A stretch of 10,216 bases of DNA from contig JAVKNF010000002.1 in NCBI GenBank assembly GCA_031537795.1, forward strand, positions 1 to 10,216, read 5' to 3'. The notes below the pieces were generated by a model. The model was given only the letters and a program-made list of their open reading frames with translations. It searched no databases and was not told the DNA's origin. The stretch is from JAVKNF01 sp031537795. Lineage in GTDB: Bacteria > Pseudomonadota > Alphaproteobacteria > Rickettsiales > Deianiraeaceae. Positions 7,351 to 10,216 of the stretch are shown here, piece by piece; within the stretch, counting starts at the first letter, position 1; each line of letters opens with the position of its first letter. The translations under genes were made by a program, and so were the position numbers.

Positions 7351-7461
7351 TTATCTCTATATTCTATAGACATAACAATATAAAAAACGAATTCATTCTC
7401 TTTCTTTAGGAAAACTGAATTAATATATTACACGCCATACTCTCATCAAAATATCACATAA
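7351..7461. other. Junction spacer between serS and the accessory block
   Basis: The spacer holds a small inverted repeat TCTATA-TTC-TATAGA (7356-7370) just after serS and then an unassigned stretch. One plus-strand frame is open for 26 codons before the TAA at 7459-7461, which sits immediately before recognisable beta-lactamase sequence. I find no integrase, attachment site or inverted repeat that would explain the boundary. Confidence 0.45.
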
Positions 7462-7869
7462 CAACCACCAAATTCAAGCTTTAAGATTCCTCTTGCGGTC
7501 ATTGGCTTTGAAAGCGGAATTTTAAAAACCGCTCATAATCCAGTTTGGAAACCACAAAAACCTGTAACTTTTATGAAATATTTTCACGATGGCGAGCAAA
7601 GTCCATCGAGCTGGATGAGATGGTTTATGCCTTGGTATTCACAGATTTTAACGCAAAAAATTGGAATGAAAAAATTTCAAGAATATATAAATAAACTAAT
7701 TTACGGTAATAAAGATTTATCCGGAGATAATGGACAAAATAATGGATTAACAGACTCTTGGCTTTCCAGTTCGTTAAAAATTATACCATATCAACAGATT
7801 GAATTCATCGAAAAACTAGCAAAAAATGAGCTACAATTTTCAAAAGAATCTCAAATGAAAGCTAAAGAT
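7462..7869 (+). pseudogene. Class D (OXA-type) beta-lactamase fragment
   Basis: In the frame of positions 7462 onward the translation runs NSSFKIPLAVIGFESGIL, HNPVW, SWMRWFMPWYSQILTQKIGM, YGNKDLSGDNGQNNGLTDSW and LSSSLKI, which is the core of a class D serine beta-lactamase. The active-site S-x-x-K motif is present (SSFK, 7474-7485), as is YGN (7702-7710) and the GLTDSWLSSSLKI block. The S-x-V motif of loop 118 (SxVWYSQ in the family) is altered to FMPWYSQ, and the K-(S/T)-G motif is lost because the sequence switches to a Fic protein. The signal peptide and N-terminal 60 or so residues are also missing, with TAA immediately upstream. It cannot be an active lactamase. An ATG at 7573 could open a shorter frame beyond the catalytic serine. 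Confidence 0.8.
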
Positions 7870-8254
7870 TTAATAAAATGTGGACTTATTCATTATCAAT
7901 TCGAAGCAATACATCCTTTTTGCGACGGAAACGGCAGGATGGGCAGAGTGTTAATTATTCTATATCTAATTTCAAAAGGGATTCTAAATTCACCTACTCT
8001 GTACTTAAGTCTATACTTCAAGTAAAACAGAAAAGACTATTATTATCACTTATTAGAAACAAGCAAGAATGGAGATATTTATTCATGAATAAAGTTCTTT
8101 TTGTTTGGTATTATTGCAATTTCAACGCAAGTGACCGAGACTACTAAAGCGATCTTGGAATTAAAAAACTTGACAAATATTCAAATGGAATATTCAAATG
8201 AAGTAATAGATTATCTATTGATTTATGTTAAACCCAAGCCTAAAATATCTCCCA
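7870..8254 (+). pseudogene. Fic-domain (AMPylase) fragment fused to the OXA fragment, with two in-frame stops
   Basis: Fic enzymes transfer AMP or related groups to target hydroxyls. The frame of the OXA piece continues without a break into LIKCGLIHYQFEAIHPFCDGNGRMGRVL, with the HPFxDGNGRxGR signature at 7912-7947 carrying the catalytic His and the phosphate-binding residues. The same frame reads on through YLSLYFK-stop-NRKDYYYHLLE, GDIYS-stop-IKFFLFGIIAIS, and EVIDYLLI. The stops are TAA (8023-8025) and TGA (8086-8088); the homology resumes in the same frame after each. The N-terminal Fic region and inhibitory helix are replaced by OXA sequence, and the C-terminal winged-helix region expected in this subfamily is cut off where the acetyltransferase begins. 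The TGA falls where the family often has Trp, consistent with a TGG to TGA mutation. Inactive as a full Fic protein. Confidence 0.8.
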
Positions 8255-8899
8255 ATGAAAGATCCAGACGGAACAATAGGCGAATGGAAACAAACGGTTT
8301 TTCTAAAACATTTCATCACAAAAGATTTTATAGAAGTTGGTGATTACACTTATTATGATCAAAGTTCTGGAGATGGAAATCCTGAGAATTTTGAAAATGA
8401 AAATATTCTTTACTTTCCAATTGGAAATAAATTAAAAATAGGAAAATTCTGCTCTTTGGCTAATAATTGTAAATTTATTATGTCTGGCGCTCAACATCAT
8501 CTAAATTCATTCACGACCTATCCACTTTTTTGGAATTTGCTATCAAATCCAGAAGTGACAAGTTATTTGGATATCATTCCCGATAAAAAATATTATCACA
8601 AGGAATATGGAGATACAATTATTGGAAATGATGTTTGGATTGGTTATGATGCATTAATTATGCCAGGAGTGAAAATCGGGGACGGATCGATTATTGGCAC
8701 AAGAGCTGTTATAACAAAAGATGTTGAACCTTATACGATTGTCGCTGGAAATCCTGCGAGAGTTATTAGAAAAAGATTTGATGACAAAACAATTGAAAAA
8801 CTTCTTCAGATTCAGTGGTGGAGCTGGGAAATGGAAAAAATTACGGAGAATTATGATGCGATAATGAATTGTAATTTAGAAAAGTTGATTAATGAATAA
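8255..8899 (+). CDS. CatB/Vat-type xenobiotic O-acetyltransferase
   Basis: A left-handed beta-helix acyltransferase that uses acetyl-CoA to modify hydroxyl groups; family members inactivate chloramphenicol (CatB) or streptogramin A (Vat), and others have unknown substrates. The 214 residues open MKDPDGTIGEWKQTVFLK and VGDYTYYD, typical of the family. They include hexapeptide repeats (IGNKLKIGKFC, IGNDVWIGYDALIMPGVKIGDGSIIGTRAVI), the active-site His region SGAQHH (His81/82), YTIVAGNPARVIRKRF, and the WWSW end motif (188-191). A frame extending ten codons further upstream (8225) exists, but ATG 8255 gives the conserved MKDP start. No stop or frameshift is present and the length is normal, so it may be functional. 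The stop overlaps the next gene's start. Base composition is richer in GC than der or serS. Which antibiotic, if any, is modified cannot be told. Confidence 0.92.
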   Translation: MKDPDGTIGEWKQTVFLKHFITKDFIEVGDYTYYDQSSGDGNPENFENENILYFPIGNKLKIGKFCSLANNCKFIMSGAQHHLNSFTTYPLFWNLLSNPEVTSYLDIIPDKKYYHKEYGDTIIGNDVWIGYDALIMPGVKIGDGSIIGTRAVITKDVEPYTIVAGNPARVIRKRFDDKTIEKLLQIQWWSWEMEKITENYDAIMNCNLEKLINE

Positions 8900-9326
8900 A
8901 TCTATGAAAAAAACCATAAACCCATTTTTACATTTCAATGGAAACTGTAAAGAAGCTATCGAATATTACGAGGATATATTCAATGGTAAAATTGAAGTAT
9001 TGATGACGCCGAAGTGGACTAAATTTGAAAGTGAATTTTTATCTTCTGATGCAATTTTTCATTCCGTTTTAACATTTTATAACGGAATGATTATCATGGC
9101 CGCAGACACAAGAGTTGGATTTGTATCGACTGCTGATAACAATAATTTTATAGTCATAAATTTTGAATCTGAAAAAGAAATTGATAGAGCTTACAATTTA
9201 TTCGCAAAAGATGCTATAAAAATTAGAGAAGAACTTAATAAAATCTTCTGGGGCGCTAAATATGCTGAATTTGTTGATAAATTTGGTGTTTGCTGGATGT
9301 TTAACTTTGATTATCCGAAGATTTAA
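8892..9326 (+). CDS. PhnB-like VOC superfamily protein
   Basis: A small vicinal-oxygen-chelate fold protein of the PhnB-like group, often mislabelled 3-demethylubiquinone methyltransferase or glyoxalase. Characteristic pieces are INPFLHFNGNCKEAIEYYEDIF near the N-terminus, an HSVL stretch in the middle, FIVINFESEKEIDRAYNLFAKDA, and the end FWGAKYAEFVDKFGVCWMFNF, all matching the group. The length of 144 residues is normal. The group's precise substrates are mostly unknown; relatives in the superfamily include fosfomycin and bleomycin resistance proteins, but this one lacks evidence for either. Its ATG overlaps the acetyltransferase stop by 8 bases. A second ATG at 8904 would start four codons later, directly at MKKTINPF, and may be the real one. 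It precedes the hydrolase by 12 bases, suggesting one transcript. Confidence 0.88.
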   Translation: MNKSMKKTINPFLHFNGNCKEAIEYYEDIFNGKIEVLMTPKWTKFESEFLSSDAIFHSVLTFYNGMIIMAADTRVGFVSTADNNNFIVINFESEKEIDRAYNLFAKDAIKIREELNKIFWGAKYAEFVDKFGVCWMFNFDYPKI

Positions 9327-9338
9327 TTTATAGAAAAT

Positions 9339-10081
9339 ATGAAAACCTCAAAACTCAACCTCCTCGACACCTCAAGGAATCGCAAAATTCCTGTTCTTGT
9401 TTACTCCCCTATGAACCAAAGCAGTAAAGTTGTTATCTACAATCCAGGATATGGCGAAGGATCAGAAAACATGGCAAAAGCTGAAGCTGGAGAAAGAAAA
9501 TGGCCAATGGAACAAGCGGAATATTTAGCAAAGTTCTTTACTGGAAAAGGTTATAATTTTATTTCAATTCAACATGATTTGCCGACTGATACAGGAGGCC
9601 TTGAAACGCTCGACCCCAATGCGGTACAGGCAATCGTTAGAAAACCTTTATGGATTCGCGGTGAGCAAAATATTCATTTTGTAATACAAGAATTGAAAAA
9701 GGAATTTCAAGTTTTCAATTTTGATAAATTCATAATCGGTGGCCATTCAAATGGAGGAGATATTGCTAAGTTTTTTGCCAATAATCATGAAGAAAGATTG
9801 AATTGGTGATTTCTTTAGACGGAAGGAGATGTCCGATAAAGTCTAATGCAAATTTGAAAATTGTAATGTTTGAAGCAACAAATACTTCAACGGATGATGG
9901 TGTCGTTCCAAAAGAAGGTACACAAGAGAACCCACAAAGAAACAATCTTCAATGGATTATTATCAAACCAAAAGCAGCAGTTCATGAAAGCTATTGTGAC
10001 AACCATGTTGATCCAAGAGATGACGATGTGGAAGTCCAGAAGCAAGTTTGCAAAATGATTGAGTGGATGTTGGGGTTATGA
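9339..10081 (+). pseudogene. Alpha/beta hydrolase with a 1-base frameshift
   Basis: A predicted serine hydrolase of the alpha/beta fold, cytoplasmic because no signal peptide is seen. The first frame (9339-9809) has the strand VVIYNPGYGEGSENM, then ISIQHDLP and the nucleophile elbow GGHSNGG with Ser137, and ends NHEERLNW before TGA. The continuation lies in another frame (from about 9803): VISLDGRRCPI, then KAAVHESYCDNHVD with a likely catalytic His, and ends at TGA 10079-10081. Restoring one base near 9807 would give an unbroken protein of about 247 residues, the size of this family. So either the gene has lost a base (a pseudogene) or this is a sequencing error in a G run. Its family resembles proteins annotated as platelet-activating factor acetylhydrolase-like or dienelactone-hydrolase-like; I do not assign a substrate. 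It overlaps the next gene by 4 bases (ATGA). Confidence 0.8.
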
Positions 10082-10216
10082 AAGTAGTTATTATAAACGG
10101 TCCATCCTGCTCTGGTAAAAGCACAATTGCAAAAGAAATTTGTAAGCAATCAAATGATAAGTTTGCGCATTTACAAATTGATGCATTTAAAGAATTTCTT
10201 TTCACAATCATAAAAC
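10078..10216 (+). CDS. Chloramphenicol phosphotransferase-like P-loop kinase, partial
   Basis: An ATG at 10078 overlaps the hydrolase stop (ATGA), and the frame runs open to the window edge, giving 46 residues. It starts MKVVIINGPSCSGKSTIAKE, a Walker A motif (GPSCSGKST) at the very N-terminus, and continues HLQIDAFKEFL. There the Asp two residues after a beta strand matches the conserved Asp of the chloramphenicol phosphotransferase and zeta-toxin-like small kinases. CPT proteins phosphorylate a chloramphenicol hydroxyl; other small P-loop kinases share this outline. Too little is visible to choose between CPT and a general AAA-type kinase. The neighbour CatB-like acetyltransferase makes a drug-modification role attractive but unproved. 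Confidence 0.75.
   Translation, partial: MKVVIINGPSCSGKSTIAKEICKQSNDKFAHLQIDAFKEFLFTIIK

Noticed and set aside
7356..7370. Terminator after serS
   Set aside because: The inverted repeat has only six A/T-rich pairs and no following T run.
8086..8088. TGA read as tryptophan (alternative genetic code)
   Set aside because: The TGA falls at a Trp position, but Trp is otherwise TGG in the genes examined (for example NPVW and SWMRW in the OXA piece), another in-frame TAA breaks the same gene, and TGA at 10079-10081 ends the hydrolase in an ATGA overlap. A pseudogene is the simpler explanation.
7878..8147. Plus-strand 89-codon frame over the Fic region
   Set aside because: It is a shifted reading of the Fic sequence; the motif-bearing frame is the one used by the OXA-Fic fusion.
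9963..10211. Minus-strand 82-codon frame at the right end
   Set aside because: It is antisense to the hydrolase end and the P-loop kinase start, both of which have clear motifs.
7462..10216. Integron cassette array
   Set aside because: The gene order is suggestive, but no attC-like site or integrase is visible and several genes overlap, which cassettes separated by attC sites do not.

Overview
The window looks like chromosomal DNA of a very AT-rich alphaproteobacterium, probably an intracellular, Rickettsiales-like lineage. The grounds are paired ATP synthase b' and b stator genes, an isoleucyl-tRNA synthetase start that closely resembles the eukaryote-like type of Rickettsia as I remember it, an alphaproteobacterial-looking tRNA-Met, very low GC, almost no Shine-Dalgarno sequences, and small, tightly packed housekeeping genes. 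The taxonomic call is an inference; no marker here fixes the genus.

Layout. (1) 64-510, minus: a wrecked IS1595-type transposase. (2) 670-1671, minus: b' then b stator subunits of F1Fo ATP synthase, divergent from (3) 1771-4636, plus: der (ribosome-assembly GTPase), tgt (queuosine tRNA modification) and a short, unrecognised, possibly exported coiled-coil protein, then tRNA-Met(CAT) at 4718-4794. (4) 4967-6038, minus: infA followed by an ileS that stops after 273 codons, about a quarter of the normal length, inside the editing domain. (5) 6088-7350, plus: an intact serS.

(6) From about 7460 to the right edge the character changes: base composition is more mixed, and the genes are accessory and of the detoxification or resistance kind. 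In order: the middle of a class D (OXA-type) beta-lactamase joined in frame to the catalytic core of a Fic protein, with two in-frame stops; an intact CatB/Vat-type O-acetyltransferase; a PhnB-like VOC protein; an alpha/beta hydrolase broken by a 1-base frameshift; and the start of a chloramphenicol-phosphotransferase-like P-loop kinase. The genes overlap or are separated by a few bases, as in an operon or a compacted imported cluster that is partly decaying.

Functionally the left three quarters serve translation and energy (ATP synthase stator, ribosome GTPase, tRNA modification, initiation factor, two tRNA synthetases, one tRNA). The right quarter looks like a horizontally acquired, partly degraded resistance-like island. 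No CRISPR array, rRNA or origin was seen. The most notable points are the OXA-Fic chimera, the truncated ileS, and an exact 11-residue tandem duplication in the b' coiled coil.
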